From Ectocarpus siliculosus (Eukaryota; Sar; Phaeophyceae; Ectocarpales; Ectocarpaceae), in NCBI GenBank assembly GCA_000310025.1, contig FN649744.1, positions 1,991,459 to 2,055,458 of the forward strand: 64,000 bases of DNA, written 5' to 3'. Below, piece by piece: positions 42,489 to 54,296 of this stretch (position 1 is the first letter of the stretch; each line of letters opens with the position of its first letter). Position numbers and translations under genes: made by a program. The notes below the pieces were generated by a model. That model did not search any database, was not told the origin of the DNA, and saw nothing but the letters and a program-made list of their open reading frames with translations.

Positions 42489-44932
42489 TTTCAACAACAC
42501 GTGGATTCCCTCAAGTATCCGACAATAAATAGCAACAAAGGCCGCCACTCCTCCAGCCCCGGTGGCAACCGTACGCCACGCGATAAGAAAAAATCAACAA
42601 CCAAACACCGTTGACGCAACTGGGCATCGGATAGCTCTGACAACAGCGGAGGCCGTGGCTCCAAACGGAACCACGGGTCGGACCACCGACCCTCGCCACG
42701 CTCCCACGGCAACCGTCAACGCTCACAAGGGCATGAGGAAGAAAAGAGTGGCAGCAAGGAACCATCATCACGACGCCAAGCACCCCCTTAGGAGGAAGAA
42801 CACCACGAGCCCCACCGTCAGGAGCGAGGACCCTCCCCCCATAGGGCATTCGTTCCTGACGAGTCTCAGGGCCAGCTCTACGACAGGAACATGTTCGACT
42901 TCGGCACCCCCGACTCCACCGACAACGACAATAAAGGGTAGAGACTCAGCTCAAGCAAGGCATGAGCGGAGGCGAAGCCTTCAAGCTCCTGCTACGGCTC
43001 ATGGCAGGGCAGTTCGGCGAACAAGACCGCGGCGCCACATTCTCGCAGCTGAATGACTACAAAGTGCCTAACGGCACGACGTTTGCCAAGTTCTTGCAGC
43101 AGTACCGAGTAGCTGTATCCAACGTCACCAACTACTCCAGTTTGTTGGCACCAGATGCACGCTGGGTCATAGAAAGTCACGCGGAATAAGATCAACGATC
43201 AATTTCCGAGTATGATGACTAGCTGCTTCCCGGGTAGCTTAGCAAACGCTGTTTCGCCATATGCGACACTGGACGATATGTGGGTGGCATTCGACAATTT
43301 TTCGTCAAACAAGATTGCAGCTGTAAACGGCCCAGGCCATGGTGCTGTGTATGCTGCCTTTGGGAATCTTTCACTTTCTACTCCATCACAAGGGCACAGG
43401 TCGAGCAACCGCTCATCCTCGTCACAACAATCGCATGCCTCAGGCTCATCACGCAACCCAATAGTCATGAACGTTCGCTCCAACTCGCACTCGCATGTTT
43501 TTGATCAACACTACAATGCGTGGCCTTTAGCTAGCGATGACCACTGGTACACCGTCTTCCAGGTTTCTGAGAGTTGCACACCCAGAAAACTGCCATCACT
43601 TTGGACGCCACTAGTATCACGACACGAACGAGAACAAGCCTTCCGCGGCAATCAAGGACTTTGCCTCAACTGCCATTCAACGGCACACTCCATGCGCAAC
43701 TGTGATCAGCCTTTCACCAACCGTTCTGGCATTCTCAACGAAGATCTCCGCCACCTCAACGACAATGACGACACATTCCAAACCTGGCTTCAGCGGTTAC
43801 GATGCCACAGGACGACCCGTGGCCCCAACAGACAGTCCAACCGCCAAAACTCGAACCGTCGCAACAACAACCGGCGCAACAACAATCGCGGCTACAACAG
43901 CTACAACAACCACGGCAATGGTAACAACTACAGCTACGGCAATGGAAACCACACCCACTCCAGCGGCAACAACAACGCCAATGCCTACAACGGCCAACAA
44001 CAGAGCTCTCTCACCGTTTATCAACCGGCCCAATCTGCTGCCTCGGCACAATCCGTCAATACCGTCAATTCTCAAGACGCACGCCTTCACGACAATCAGT
44101 CGTCCAACGCCACCGGCACCAGAAACGGACGCGAATGACGCCGCAACGGCGGTACGCCCTCCGTCCCCGTGCCGCCGATAGCACCACAGGGTTAACTGCA
44201 CACTTCTGCCTCCGGCACACGTGCACTTCGCGCAAAACACGACAATTCGACTTCGGACACGTCAATAAAACAACGCATGCCGACAACCGACACTACAATC
44301 GGCCCTCGCCATCCTCGCACTGCTAGCAACGCATAGCCTAGTACTGCCAACACTAAACAGGGAGAACTGCAACCGTCTGCCACAGGCACACCTGCACTTC
44401 GCGCAGCACACGCCAATCACGCCTCTGCTCCGTCAATACCCTCACCGTCATCGACAACCGGTATCTCCACCGGCTCTCGCAACAGCGGCACTTCGAGGTC
44501 AGCTCCGCCTCGCACTACCGCCACGTATGATTACAGTTCTCTCCCGCCAGCTCAGTCAACCGCCACTCCAAGGATTCGCCCCCCTGGGGAGACGATGGCT
44601 TTGAGGCGTGGGTACACTGCACGATCGCCAGAACCTCATTCGGCATCATCATGCGACACCGGCAATGCTCCACATACCAGTAATGTCCTAGGACCTCAGC
44701 AGGTGGCTCCTGCAGCGGGCCCAAAGGCAGACACTGGCAGTGCAACACTATCGACAATTTTCGAACCGGTGCATGGACCAAGCTCTTCACAAGATGTACA
44801 GCGACATCCAGAAAATTACGCCGCCGCTACGCTGCTAGTTCTACTGTATTAACCCAGAGTTCTACCCGTACCCGCGAAGGTGCTGACCCCACACTCTCCG
44901 AAGGACGCTTTGGACAGAACCCCGCTAAAAGA
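42489..44932 (+). pseudogene. gag: Gag core and zinc knuckle region, element 2
   Basis: Coding resumes with a Ser/Arg/Gly-rich stretch containing stops, then the Gag core (FKLLLRLMAGQFGEQD, then LNDYKVPNGTTFAKFLQQY), then the frame 43212-44138 with knuckle CLNCHSTAHSMRNC (43662-43703, CX2CX4HX4C). An Asn-rich tract (RRNNNRRNNNRGYNSYNNHG) follows at about 43850-43990. Downstream to 44932 the frame is broken repeatedly. Confidence 0.65.
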
Positions 44933-45184
44933 ATGGGAAGCTCGCGTCCCCCGTCAGGGTGGACTAGACCAGAGCCACCTGCTTCTATTCGCCTCAATCG
45001 ACTACTACCAGGAACGTCTACTCCAAACGATGACGACACTCGGAGCCAGCGGACCTCCGACTGTCCGCCACTTGATTCAGCGACTATAACAGCGCCATCA
45101 ACTGAGCCACGACAATACAGGCACTTTCCTCAGAGCTCTCGGAACCAACGACAGCCTCACGACACTGCCTTTGATGCCACACGA

Positions 45185-45661
45185 GAGTACGTCAATAATA
45201 ACGTCATTCTTTTCTGGCAACCGCCCTCCATTTTTTCTCAATGGACACCTTCGACATTTTCGGTCGATGGAGTGGAATACTCCTGTGCCGAACAATTCTT
45301 CGCAGCATCCAAGGCACGACCCTTCGGCGACAAAAGCATGCTTCACAACATCATGCTTTCTTCAGACCCAACAATGCACAAGCGCTACGGACGACAAGTG
45401 CGTGGCTTCACGCAACAGGAATGGGAAAAGGTGAGAGAGAATACATCGTGCTTGTGGGCACTTTCGAGAAATTCTCCCAAAATCCTTCCATGCGCCAATA
45501 TCTTCCCAATACAGGCAGCAGCCTTCTAGCCGAAGCCAGCCCTTTCGACAATACATGGGGCATCGGCATGAGAGCCGATCACCCCGAGGCAGCCAACCCC
45601 TCCAACTGGACAGGCAAAAATTTACTTGGTAAGGCACTTCAATCGGTTAGAGACTTGCTTC
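45185..45661 (+). pseudogene. NADAR (YbiA/RibX-like) domain inside the chromovirus polyprotein, element 2
   Basis: This is a second copy of the domain at the same place in a divergent element. Motifs: NNVILFWQPPSIFSQW, FSVDGVEYSCAEQFFAASKA, YGRQVRGFTQQEWEKVREN, then in the next frame FEKFSQN, LLAEASPFDNTWGIGM and WTGKNLLGKALQSVRDLL. One lost base at about 45468 (between LWAL and FEKFSQN) splits it. It is more typical of cellular NADAR proteins than element 1 at several places (DGVEYSCAEQ, FDNTWGIG). The spacing to the zinc knuckle and to the protease matches element 1. Confidence 0.85.
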
Positions 45662-46676
45662 GCTCCTCTGCACCACTACCGATGCCACCACTGGAAGACC
45701 CCACCGACCCCGCACTCGACAATAACGGCATTCACGAGATCAACACCGACACTCAGCAACCGATCAATCCAACTTCAGAGTCACCTCCAGAGCCAACAGG
45801 TATCAACGCTCTGTGGCCCTCTGATGCGCCTCCCGACTACGACGACGACATTCTCTACATTGCGGCCGCCAATTTCCACGTCGACAATCACCCCAAAGTA
45901 CTTGCTGAACATGGACCAGGTCTCGTTGACGGTATTGTAACCGTTGACGACGCTTCACAATCCACCAAAGTGCGCATGCACTCAGGTTCCGCAACTTCAG
46001 GTTACCGCTGCGGCGCTCTCCTGGACTCCGGCTCTCCAGCCACGTTCATCAACAGCAATGCTCTCGGCACCATGCGAGCCACAGGATGCGCGACACACGA
46101 CTGCATCGCCACTAACAACACTCGCTCTTGGGGAGGATTCGGTAGCGCTCAACCACTCGTCACTAATCAGATGGTACGTCTCAGTGTTCAATTTTATCAC
46201 AAGGACCAACCCACTGCTTCACTTGCCGTCTGGGCTCATGTAGTTCCAGCCAACACCATGCGACAGCCACTTCTACTAGGACGCGACAGCTTCATACGCT
46301 ATACCAACCGCACCTACACCGTGCTACCTACGCCTTCTCCAGCACAACGCGTGCTGGGAGAATATGCTTTTTCCCACCAACAAGCCTGCGGCGCCTCAGC
46401 CTACATTCCAGATCCCTCTGCAGCTCCAGGAAGATTCCACCTCAAATACGCTGGAAAATCTGGAATCTCTCTCTCGTCAAATCACCAATTGGTCGAAGTC
46501 AACCTCGTCCGCGCCAATGGATATCCTGCTCTGGAAGGACACTACATAGTAGACACTTATTGCAGATTTGTCTCCTTCAGACGAACTCTTCGTCTCTCAC
46601 GGCCGCCAATTTCTACCTCTCGCAGGATGCGCAGAGCTTGAACCGGGCGACATATTAGGTACAGCAGTCGCCCCTC
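45662..46676 (+). pseudogene. aspartic protease region, element 2
   Basis: After an acidic/Pro-rich spacer the frame contains ALLDSGSPATFINSN (catalytic Asp at 46024-46026), WGGFGSAQPLV, SLAVWAHVVP and LLLGRDSFIRY. Near 46560 the coding signal moves to another frame (LFVSHGRQFLPLAGCAELEP), then again before the RT segment. Confidence 0.75.
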
Positions 46677-47582
46677 ATGCGTGTATCTATCGACACTATT
46701 CAACAATTTAGCGACAGGCAACAGTCAATGCACTTCCAAGTGCCAGGGCCAACACACTCTGCCGATGCGGCACACTGTGATGATCCCTTCATCGGCAACG
46801 TATCTACCGGCAATAACGGGGGACCTGCACAGCACTCCCCTCCCCCTCCCAACAATCCGTCTCCACCGACACTTCCTCCACAGGAGCTTCTGGACCGCTT
46901 AGATGCCGCTCAACAGAAAAGCTTCTTATCCCTTTGGGACCACCTACCACCGCACATGCGAGCCATTACGTTCAATCTACACGGCGAAGGCTGGACGCCT
47001 GCCGTCATCGATGAGCTCACTGATGTCTTACACAACTTCCGGGACGTCTTCTTCACTTCACCAACGGACCTGGGCTGCTGCCCGCTGCTACCGTTCAAAA
47101 TCAACATTCCGGACGGCACCCCACCGGTGCGAACCAAGCCTTACCGCATGAACCCTCTGGTCGCCAAACACGTGGACGCCATTTTGGACAAATACCTCGC
47201 AGCAGGTTTAATCCAACACTCCACTTCTCCGTACTGCAGCCCCATCGTCGTCATTCCCAAGAAATCTGGTGGGCTTCGCATCACCGTCAATTACCAGAAA
47301 CTCAACCACATCAGCAGCTTCAGTCAATTACCTGTTCCTCGTGTGGATGAGATCATGAACAAACTGCACCAGGGCTCCATCTTCTCGCTCTTCGACTTCA
47401 CGGGCTCCTGCCACCAAATTCCCGTGCACCCCGACACAATTCCGCTCACTGCGTTCGCCACACCGACTCGCCTTTTCGAGTGGCTCAAAATGCCGATGGG
47501 TGCCAGCCAATCTTCAGGCTGGTGGATGAAGGTCATCAATGAGGTCATAAAAAAACCTCGAAGGCGTCGACGCGTACCTTGA
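46677..47582 (+). pseudogene. pol: reverse transcriptase N-terminal half, element 2
   Basis: The frame includes the block LLDRLDAAQQKSF (element 1 has a stop here), GWTPAVIDELTDVL, TKPYRMNPLVAKHVDAILDK, VNYQKLN and FSLFDFTGSCHQIPV. It runs into KKPRRRRRVP and a stop because of seven A at 47549-47555; six would continue into NLEGVDAYLDD. Confidence 0.8.
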
Positions 47583-49662
47583 CGATGTGGTGCTCTACGA
47601 CCAAACACCGGCGGATCACATCCGCACCATGCGCGCCTTCTTGCAACGGCTGCGTAAGCACAAGCTTAAGCTTTCACCTCCCAAGGCAACCATCGGCACG
47701 ACACACTCTGCATTCTTGGGACACATCATTACCCCCGACGGCATCAGGCCCAACGCCAACAAAGTCGCTGCCCTCGCAGCTACGCCAATGCCAACCGACC
47801 TCAACAAACTTCCCTCCCTTCTCGGTGGTCTGAGCTACTACCGCAGCTTCGTCGAAAACCTGTCTAAACGAGTACGCCCCGTCACGACGCTTCTCAAGAA
47901 AAACTCGTCCTTCACCTTCACCGCCGACATGGAAGCCATCGTCCGAGAAATCCTTAAAGAACTCTCCGAACCGCCAATCCTCGTCTTCCCCGACTGGAAG
48001 GCCATCGAAGACGGCACCAGACCTCTCCGCCTCCACTGCGACGCAAGCCTCGATGGTCTGGGCGCGACACTAGAACAAGAACAAGCGGATGGCTCTGTTC
48101 GCCTCATCGTCTTCATCAGCAAATCGACACTTGACGCTGAGCGCAACTGGACACCACTCGACTTGGAAGCTGGCGCCATCGTTTGGGCCATCAAACGCTT
48201 GCGTGGATACTTGCGCGGCACACACTTCCAAATTTGGACCGACAATCAGGCACTGGAGAACATCTCCAAGGTGGGAGACCACAGCCCACGCGTGCAGCGT
48301 TGGCTTGAGTTCCTCACAGCGTATCAATACACGCTCAAACACCGCCCGGGCTCCTCCAACAGCAACGCCGACATGCTGTCTAGACTACCCATACCCGCCA
48401 CTCCGCAGGACATCACAGGAGATAGCCGCATCACCATGCCAGATGATGTGGGTGTCTACATGATTCGCGCCACCGACAACACTCCTTCTGGTCCTTCTCC
48501 ACAGGTTAGTGCTTTGGGTGGTCTAGTACCCAACAACGGCACCGACACTTTGAGTGGCTCCCCACTGACACCAGCGGATTTCCAGGATTTTCGCCGGCAC
48601 GGGCTCCGAATGAGCATTGACGACCTCGCCGCTCCTCCAGGAGTATTCGCAGCTCGTGCTTTTCTGTCAGTCTCCAACAACAATTCACGTCTCCGCTCTC
48701 GCCACTCTCCTGCGTTGCGCGACATCAACACAGTGCATCAATCGGCTTTGCCTCGACATTTGGACCAACATAGCAAGGACCCTACCACAGTACGTCCCCC
48801 GTCCTCAAATCTTCAACACCATCCCGGCACACTACAGTCTGCCGCTCAATCTCCGGCACAACCTGCCAGTTCGACAATGCCCCCTGCAACTGCAGCTCGC
48901 TCCAGGTCAGACATCCTGGAAGCACCTGCACTTCAGCGGCCCCTCTCTCCTTCTCGGTTGCGCCCGCGTTCTTTGGATCCATCAGATTTGATATCCACCC
49001 GCACTCGACGCCGCTCAGCTGCAACATCGGAGAATCCTCTGCCTCAAGTAACTTACCGCTTCAGCCCAGACATTTCCGCCACTGCGGCACCAGCACCGGC
49101 TGCACCGCCACGCAGGCCGCACACAAACTCTTCTACGCCACCTGCGCAGACCACCGCTGAACTTGTACCCACCGTACCAACCGCAGATAACACTGCTCCC
49201 TCAGAACCTCCCACAGAACCTCTGCCGGAATCTGCAGACACACCATCCACAGGGACCCCCTCCACTTCAGCTTCTTCGTCACTTCCAGCGCCACTACCTT
49301 CTCCGGCTGAGATATCCTTCATGGACTCTGTAGCGCGCTTCACACACGCCGACTGGCATGAGGAACAACAAAAGGACGTCACTTGCAACTCCGCCATTCG
49401 CTACATGCAACTTGGGCAACCTTTGGCATTGCCCACAGACTTTTACGGCGACACCCCAGAACACTTGCGTCCTTCCCTCACCAACATCAAGGAATTGGCC
49501 ACCAAAGGTCGCATCATCACCGATGACGACGGCAATCCGCTCTTGGTTCGACAATTTACCAAATCGCCAAACTCCGACAACGGTCGTCCTAGCGGTAGAG
49601 CTGCTCGCCTTCTCGACAATGAACCCACGCGCATCTATGTGCCAGTACACATGCGTCCTTAG
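47575..49662 (+). pseudogene. pol: RT active site, RNase H and linker, element 2
   Basis: The catalytic YLDD is at 47575-47586, followed by the RT thumb (GHIITPDGIRPNANKV), RNase H (HCDASLDGLGATLEQEQ, LDLEAGAIVWA, WTDNQAL, NADMLSRLP) and a Pro/Ser/Thr-rich linker of about 250 residues. Short blocks shared with element 1 stand out in the linker: GVYMIRA, LTPADFQDFRRHG, STRTRRRS and FTHADW. The frame stops at TAG 49660-49662 after YVPVHMRP; element 1 has Trp at the same place, so a TGG-to-TAG change explains it. Confidence 0.8.
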
Positions 49663-49665
49663 GTA

Positions 49666-51265
49666 ATGCTTCAATGCCACTCCAACACTCTGTGCCACCT
49701 TGGCACCGCCAAAACCATCAGCCTTCTGGAACAACTCTACTGGTGGGTTGGCATGAGCTCTTGCGCCCGCTTCTGGACGCGACAATGCTACACATGCCAA
49801 GGCCGCAAATCAGCACGACAAACTATACGGTGGCCCATCCTCACCATTCCCCTGCCATCAGGGCCAGGTGTGGCCGTCAGCGTGGACTACTTTGGACCGC
49901 TCCTTACTACTCCACGCGGGAACGCCTACATCTTACTCTTCGCCGACCGCTTTAGCAGGCGCGCCGACATGTACGCAGTCTCCCCTGCGAAATACACGGC
50001 CGAAGGGACCGCCAATATCTTCGTCAATCAATACATTCCACTCTGGGGATGTCCGGTGAGCCTTCTTTCCGACAATCGTCTCCACTTCACCTCGCAGCTT
50101 TCTGACGCCATCTTCAAACTTCTCCGCGTACGCATAATCACCACCAGCGCCTATCACCCTTGCGGCAACGGCGGCGTGGAACGCGTCAACCACACAATGG
50201 CTCAAATGCTAGCTGTATCCGTCAATGAGAGGCAAGATGACTGGGATCTACACCTCCCGCATGTGGAATTTGCCTACAACAACACCGTGAGCGCCGCCAC
50301 AGGGCTAGCACCCAACCAAGTTCACATCGGCCGACTCGCCCGCTTCCCCATGACCGTTTTCGACAACATCTGCGCTCGCGGACACCAAAGCCCGGCTAAG
50401 GATCAACTTGAATACCACAACCTCGCTGTGGACAGACAACGTCGCGCTTACGACCTCGTTCGAGAGCAACACGCGCTCAACGTCGACAAAATCGAGCGCA
50501 GGAATTCGTCACTATCGGATGCACTTCACCGACGACCCGTCTACAAGACAGGACACTGGGTCTGGGTCTACAATCAGGTATCGACAATTCGCCAAGGAGC
50601 TTCCACCATCGCCTCTGCCTCCGCCTCGGACTCGCAGGTTCTCAAAGCCAAGCTCTCCTTAAACTGGACTGGGCCCTTCAGAATTCTTGCCGTAGGCCCC
50701 AGCGACAAAGCACCAGATGGGCGTCCGATCGCCGACAAAGTCCTCTACTTGGACCTGCCCAACGACATGCCCGGCGCCGACGCCAAAAACCGCGTCTCAG
50801 TAATACGCTGCAAGCCGTGCCACCACGCCCACGACACTGACATATCCCGCTTCCTGCCTGCTGGCCATATAAGATACGTCCTCAACAATTACACCAACAA
50901 ATCCCCTCCGTACCACGTCACCGCGGATGACGTCTCCACGCCCCTTCAACGCCTTGAAGTAGAGAAAATCACAGGCCACCAAACTGTCCGCGGACGCGGC
51001 GGCGTACTCGCCGCTCTCTACCAAACACACTGGAAAGGCCTGCTTCGACCCTCCTGGGAACGAGAAATCGACCTACAACACTCGCGTCACCACATCCTTC
51101 GCTACTGGTGTGGCACACCGGATCAGCACAGCCAACAAAACCGTCTGTACCGCAACATGCGCATAGGAGCCGCTGCTCGAGAACTCTCCCGCTCCAAAGG
51201 AGAACGTGCGTCTTCACCTGTCTACACCTACGTGCCCCGCGACACCTACATCGAAGTCAGCGGGA
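49666..51265 (+). pseudogene. pol: integrase and chromodomain, element 2
   Basis: It is in the same frame as the upstream segment. HHCC finger: CHLGTAKTISLL, then CYTCQGRK. The catalytic core has SVDYFGPLL (Asp), LLSDNRLHF (Asp) and GNGGVERVNHT (Glu). The chromodomain is VEKITGHQTVRGRGG, then HWKGLLRPSWEREIDLQ. The protein is cut after YVPRDTY; the last residues to TAA 51292-51294 come from the adjoining tandem repeat. The remaining enzyme motifs are intact. Confidence 0.8.
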
Positions 51266-51282
51266 TATTAATAAATATCTCC

Positions 51283-51740
51283 CCGTTTCTATAACACACC
51301 TATTCACCCACGCCTACGCGGGGTTAATCCTGAAACTTGTACAACACTCACCGCTCAGATGGTTTCTTGCAAGGACGAGGGACTGTAGTTCTGCGAGATT
51401 TCCCAGCTCCGGCGGGATGGGGCCTGCAAGCGGAAGAAAATAAGGATTGAGTGTGCGACGAAAAATATGTCCCGGTTTCTAGAAGGCTACTCACCTACGC
51501 ATACACGAGATTAATCCTAAAAATGGATACGGGAAGTATTTTTCCACGTAAACGAAGCGACTTACCGCTCTTCTGGTTGCCTCCAAAGCGAAGGAGCTGC
51601 AGTTCTGCACGGTTTCCCAGCTCCGGCGGGATGCGGCCTGCAGCGAAAGTGCAAAAACGATTGGGGCGGGGAGTAAAATACAACCGGCTTGTAGAAAAGC
51701 ACCTACTCACTCACGTTGGCGGGACACATGTCACAATAGC
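51283..51740 (+). repeat. degenerate ~190-205-bp tandem repeat, about 2.3 copies
   Basis: Units begin at about 51283 (CCGTTTCTATAAC), 51474 (CCGGTTTCTAGAAGG) and 51680 (CCGGCTTGTAGAAAAG). The first two share TTTCCCAGCTCCGGCGGGAT and GGCCTGCA. The block starts where element 2 is truncated, so it may mark the breakpoint. Confidence 0.75.
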
Positions 51741-52696
51741 CTACGAAAAATGCATGCATAATATATCATTTTTGAGAGTACTTGTCGTTCGTGAGATATG
51801 CACACCAGCTTTGTCAGAGACTCGCCGCTGAGCTTGTTGTGATACCGTAGAGTAGTTACAGGTTGCCGAGCTCCCCTAACGATGCCAGGATTTTGGCAAC
51901 AGATCATTTTGGGAATGTGCATGGTTAAAGTTTGTTTAAATTTCGGAAGAGCTTCACTTCGTTTGCTGCTGTCGAGTTTTTCTAGTGGTATAAAGACGCC
52001 GATCACGCCCGTGTCCACGCAGGACTTTGGGACATCCTTGGGCAGGAAGAGGCTGGGTCAGTGGCAGCCCGGGCAGGTGGGGGTGGATGAGTTGCTTGCT
52101 CCACGACGATTCCGGGCGTGTAGAATATGATGGGACTTATGTAAAGATGATGCTACGGTGCACCCATTTTTCGCGTGTTTCACAGTCGATAGTATCATCC
52201 TTGAGAGGTCGGGAGATCAGGTTACAAAAATGGACTCGCTCAAAGGCCCCCGTTGTTTGTTGTATACACTCATGCCCGTGTGTCTCTTCTCAGCGCGTGC
52301 AGAAATCGTTTCAGATGATCCGGAGATAACTTCGAAGCTTTCGCAGCTCGCTTTACATGCTGTTCACAGGCGGCCTGCCCCAATCTTCCCTTTTCTATCT
52401 GTTGCATAGTGCCACACCAGGGTCAAGCGCGCTGTGTTTTCTCGTGTGTGTGTGGTACACGTTGTTGACACCTCAAATCCACGAATTCAAATCCACGAAT
52501 TCAAGAGAGGCTCTTCCTGCCTGACTCGGAAGATGTTTTGGGTTGTCAGTCGGCGAGACGTTACAGCTCCTCCGCAACTGAAAACGTGCAATGTGGACAT
52601 ACGAGGCGTGAGTCGTGTGGATACACGCACACCCATATCGGCCGTTGACCGCGCGATGTTGCACGTTTCCGCCCAACCCGATGTCGTGCGTTCCAG
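51741..52696. other. stretch upstream of the ROCO exons, no LRR found
   Basis: I looked for 72-bp LRR exons on the plus strand, expected upstream of a Roc-COR gene in brown algae, and saw none. The sequence between the tandem repeat and the acceptor at 52696 has no recognised coding signal. Confidence 0.4.
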
Positions 52697-53154
52697 GTAC
52701 CCTTCCGGTGGCATTAGCCTCTCTTCTGGATAATTTTGACAGGCTTGATGGCATTGGAGGGTTGTTGCTTTCCCCAAACCCGTGGGAGCACCCTCCCGAG
52801 GCATTCGTGACGGGTGGTATGCGGGCGGTGAGACAGTACTTCGAAGCTATCTACAAGGGCGGAACTACCGCAGTGACCCGACCGCTCAAGGTGGTCATCC
52901 TTGGAAAGGAGACTGTGGGCAAGACAAGGTACGAAGGTACCACTTGTTTGGTTCTCCAGTTTTCATCGTACGCGCACAATCGGTTTTGCAGAATTGTCTT
53001 GCTCACCAGTGGTGAAAAGGACCATGTTGTGCAGCTTTATTTGTTGAAGTGTGGAGGCGATTTCGTTGTTTTGCTAGTATTGCGAGTAAGCGCTGTTAAA
53101 CCATGTTCTTCAGGGGAACGCCCTCCAACCAATGCATCCTTACCTTCCCCACAG

Positions 53155-53754
53155 CATTCGACTCTACGTTTCCATTCATTTGAACCTCTCCACGTGCCCA
53201 TGCTCCTACATTTCGACGGCTGGACAGGCTGCCTACTACGGACTGCTCCAGCTGTTTCTCACCCCTCGTGCTGTGTACCTTTTGGTTTGGGATGCGAAGA
53301 AAGCCAGCCAGATGGACGTGTTGAACCTTGAAGATCTCGCCATTGCTCCCTGGCTGAGGCAAATGACTTTCCGAGTGCCGGACGCAAACGTTGTACTTGT
53401 GGGGAACAAGTGGGACCTCGTGGCAGAGGCCAAACAACATGTAGCGGTTGACGTAGAACGAGTGAGCCGCGAGTGGCTGACTGCCTGGATAGAGAGTGCG
53501 CACGGGCATCAACCCCCACAACTTTCGTTGGAAGCCGGCGTCAGTCTTGTGAGCTGTGCGCCGTCTGGCTGAGCCGGCTGGGCACCATCGTTCGGTGGGA
53601 GAAAAGCCTGGCCCGACAAGAGTAAGCCGGGGCAACGGGGTCTTTTACGTCGCATCATATACAACCCTGTCGATGACACGAGGGCTGTTACGATGCGTCT
53701 TCCGCCGGGCTATGTGCTCGCCCTGAAGTTGCTTGGGGAGCTGTCATGCAGCAG
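53155..53754 (+). pseudogene. Roc domain exon with premature TGA
   Basis: The acceptor (CCTTCCCCACAG) ends at 53154. The first base completes the Ser of the P-loop. Switch II TAGQ, the NKWD base-specificity motif and a downstream conserved block are in one frame, broken only by TGA 53570-53572; coding resumes in the same frame directly after. The donor GTGAGA is at 53755. Confidence 0.65.
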
Positions 53755-54296
53755 GTGAGATCGTCGATTCATGTCTGTGTTTTAACTTTTTGTTGTGTGA
53801 AGTACTCTTCCCACGCAATGGTACATATGTAACACATTGTGTAAAGCCTTGCTTGTTTCCCACTCAAACATTTGTGGATGACGCACAGCGTTGATCGACA
53901 TATGATCAAATCGTTGCGCAACGATTTATCCTTTTTTGATTGTGTTCCATGTTGTCGTCGCGGGTGGATCATAACTGTTTCACGTACTCGTGAATGTGCA
54001 CTCGTGGGGCTTTGTAGGTCCGAGGCCGGACAGCAAACCCGAGTCATGACAAGAGCGAGTTTGGAGGAGGAGTGGAAAGTCAGGGTAGATGCGCTGGACG
54101 CAGCTGGAACGAAGGTAGCAGCCTCAGAAGCGGCCATGTCTGGTGCAATCTTGATCAGGTAAATTCGATCTCGGCGTGACTGGTTTTGGGCTGGCTTGAT
54201 GCCTCGGGAATACCAGATATCCAAAACCTTGGATGTGTATGATCTGGCTGTGTAGATGTCGTGTTTTGAATGTAAACAATTGCAGCACATCGGAAG

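Larger units (their letters stand above)
39839..51265 (+). mobile_element. Ty3/Gypsy chromovirus with embedded NADAR domain, element 2 (decayed, 3'-truncated)
   Basis: It has the same gene order as element 1 (Gag, CCHC knuckle, NADAR, protease, RT, RNase H, Pro-rich linker, integrase, chromodomain), but the DNA is very different and codon use is richer in C and A. Defects are several gag frameshifts, a 0.89-kb TIR insertion (41601-42488), a one-base loss in NADAR (about 45468), frameshifts after the protease, an extra A in the RT (47549-47555) and TAG 49660-49662. The polyprotein ends shortly after PRDTY, while element 1 continues about 85 residues, so the 3' end is missing. No LTR is found on either side. 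Confidence 0.8.
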
